Source: a virus. Taken from it: 46,108 nucleotides of DNA. The notes below the pieces were generated by a model. That model searched no databases and was not told the origin of the DNA. It saw nothing but the letters and a program-made list of their open reading frames with translations. The stretch is taken from the IMG/VR virus record IMGVR_UViG_3300025128_006362, positions 1-46,108 of that record; one strand, written 5' to 3'. The translations under genes were made by a program, and so were the position numbers. Within the stretch, counting starts at the first letter, position 1, and each line of letters opens with the position of its first letter. Positions 45,446-46,108 of this stretch are shown here, piece after piece.

Positions 45446-46108
45446 GTTTACAACAACAGTAAAAAAGATAGGGGCTGGAACAGTTCCAGAAAAGCCGCTA
45501 ACGGTCATAATACCAGTAGCTGGTATGGGTCATAGAATGAAATCCTATGGCCCAAAATGCTTACTGCCTGCAAACAAAAAAGAAACGATATTGGAGAAAA
45601 CAATCTCTAATATTGAAAGAGAATATCCCTACTGTGACATTATTGTTGTGGCTGGTTTTGAATCAGAGAAAGTGATCAAAATACTACCGAGTAAAGTAAG
45701 GGTAGTTGAAAACCATCAATATGAATCAACCAATATTGCTGAAAGCATAAGAATTGGAATAAACGCAGCAGCTAATAAACATCTTCTTATTGTTTATGGC
45801 GACTTGGTATTTAATGTTTACTCCATAAGAGACATAACATCAGATGGCCCATGTGCAATTGTAGACTCTAAAGAAAGATTCAAAGAAGACGAAGTGGGGG
45901 TAACGGTAGTTGATGAAAACATCACTAATTTTGCCTACGGCCTTCCAAGAAAATGGTCTCAAATAGCCTACTTTGAAGGCAAGTCTTTTGATATTTTAAA
46001 AGATTTATGTTCAGACAAAAGAAAAAGTAAACTATATCCTTTTGAGCTGTTTAATATAATCATCAACAGCGGCATAGTAATGAAAGCAAAAGAGCCATCC
46101 GGCATGCT
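45435..46108 (+). CDS. Sugar nucleotidyltransferase, 3' truncated
   Basis: The frame from the ATG at 45435 stays open to the right edge (224 residues). IIPVAGMGHRMKSYGPKCLL is the nucleotidyltransferase signature (G-x-G-x-RM ... PK). IVVAGFESEKV and LLIVYGDLVF with the metal-binding Asp follow. It probably makes a nucleotide sugar or a phosphocholine-type activated group, as in LicC- or GlmU-like enzymes. It overlaps the GT2 gene by 11 bases. Confidence 0.75.
   Translation, partial: MPNRFTTTVKKIGAGTVPEKPLTVIIPVAGMGHRMKSYGPKCLLPANKKETILEKTISNIEREYPYCDIIVVAGFESEKVIKILPSKVRVVENHQYESTNIAESIRIGINAAANKHLLIVYGDLVFNVYSIRDITSDGPCAIVDSKERFKEDEVGVTVVDENITNFAYGLPRKWSQIAYFEGKSFDILKDLCSDKRKSKLYPFELFNIIINSGIVMKAKEPSGM

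Noticed and set aside
1-46108. tRNA genes
   Set aside because: No cloverleaf with a GGTTCGAATCC-type T-arm was seen in the intergenic gaps; the gaps are too short except 20638-20814, which has a different structure.

Overview
The window looks like part of a large tailed-phage (jumbo-type) genome. All 66 predicted genes lie on the + strand, packed with 1-90 base overlaps and mostly no gaps; the longest non-coding stretch is about 177 bases. The sequence is AT-rich. The gene content is phage-like: an rIIB-like protein, a virus-encoded replisome, dNTP synthesis genes, PhoH, ClpP, two sigma-factor-like proteins, virion-type repeat proteins and many glycosyltransferases. Several accessory genes point to a planctomycete or related (PVC) host: a DUF1501 protein with a Tat-like signal, and a secreted protein that resembles planctomycete hypotheticals. 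This host call is inference, not proof.

Layout. 1-4345: rIIB-like protein (cut at the left edge), a membrane-anchored protein with a RuvA-C-like tail, a nucleoside deoxyribosyltransferase-like protein, the DUF1501 protein, two small membrane proteins and a matrix-metalloprotease-like protease, with terminators after the rIIB gene and after position 3647. 4430-8238: a first sugar cluster (exostosin-like, GT4 and GT-A-like enzymes, a soluble PAP2-type phosphatase) with two membrane micropeptides. 8228-11331: unknown proteins, a ClpP-like protease, a small sigma factor and a DeoC-fold protein without its catalytic lysine. 11416-13566: two tandem virion-type paralogues. 13591-16514: an envelope block with an anchored protein, a Cys-rich membrane protein, a secreted protein, an M19 dipeptidase and a holin-like protein; most of it lies between two strong terminators. 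16571-20165: tandem thioredoxins, a sugar epimerase, a second GT-A-like paralogue and a beta-propeller-like protein. 20143-24202: dCMP deaminase, a structured leader, class II (B12-dependent) ribonucleotide reductase, dUTPase and PhoH. 24203-26342: small zinc-ribbon and unknown proteins.

26335-39606 is the replication and recombination block: RecA/UvsX, PD-(D/E)XK nucleases, DnaB helicase, DnaG-type primase, dNMP kinase, Cas4/RecB-like nuclease, DNA polymerase III alpha split into two genes, a DnaQ-like exonuclease, SSB and a second sigma factor. A TylF-like methyltransferase sits between the polymerase halves. 39603-46108 is a second sugar cluster: three GT-B glycosyltransferases, a degenerate methyltransferase, a Cys4 protein, a GT2 enzyme and a nucleotidyltransferase cut by the right edge.

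The genes suggest a phage that makes its own dNTPs and replication fork, redirects host RNA polymerase, and builds or modifies a surface glycan. A motif GTGTATAAT recurs in four short intergenic gaps and is the best candidate for a phage-specific promoter. No tRNA, rRNA, CRISPR array, integrase or insertion sequence was seen.
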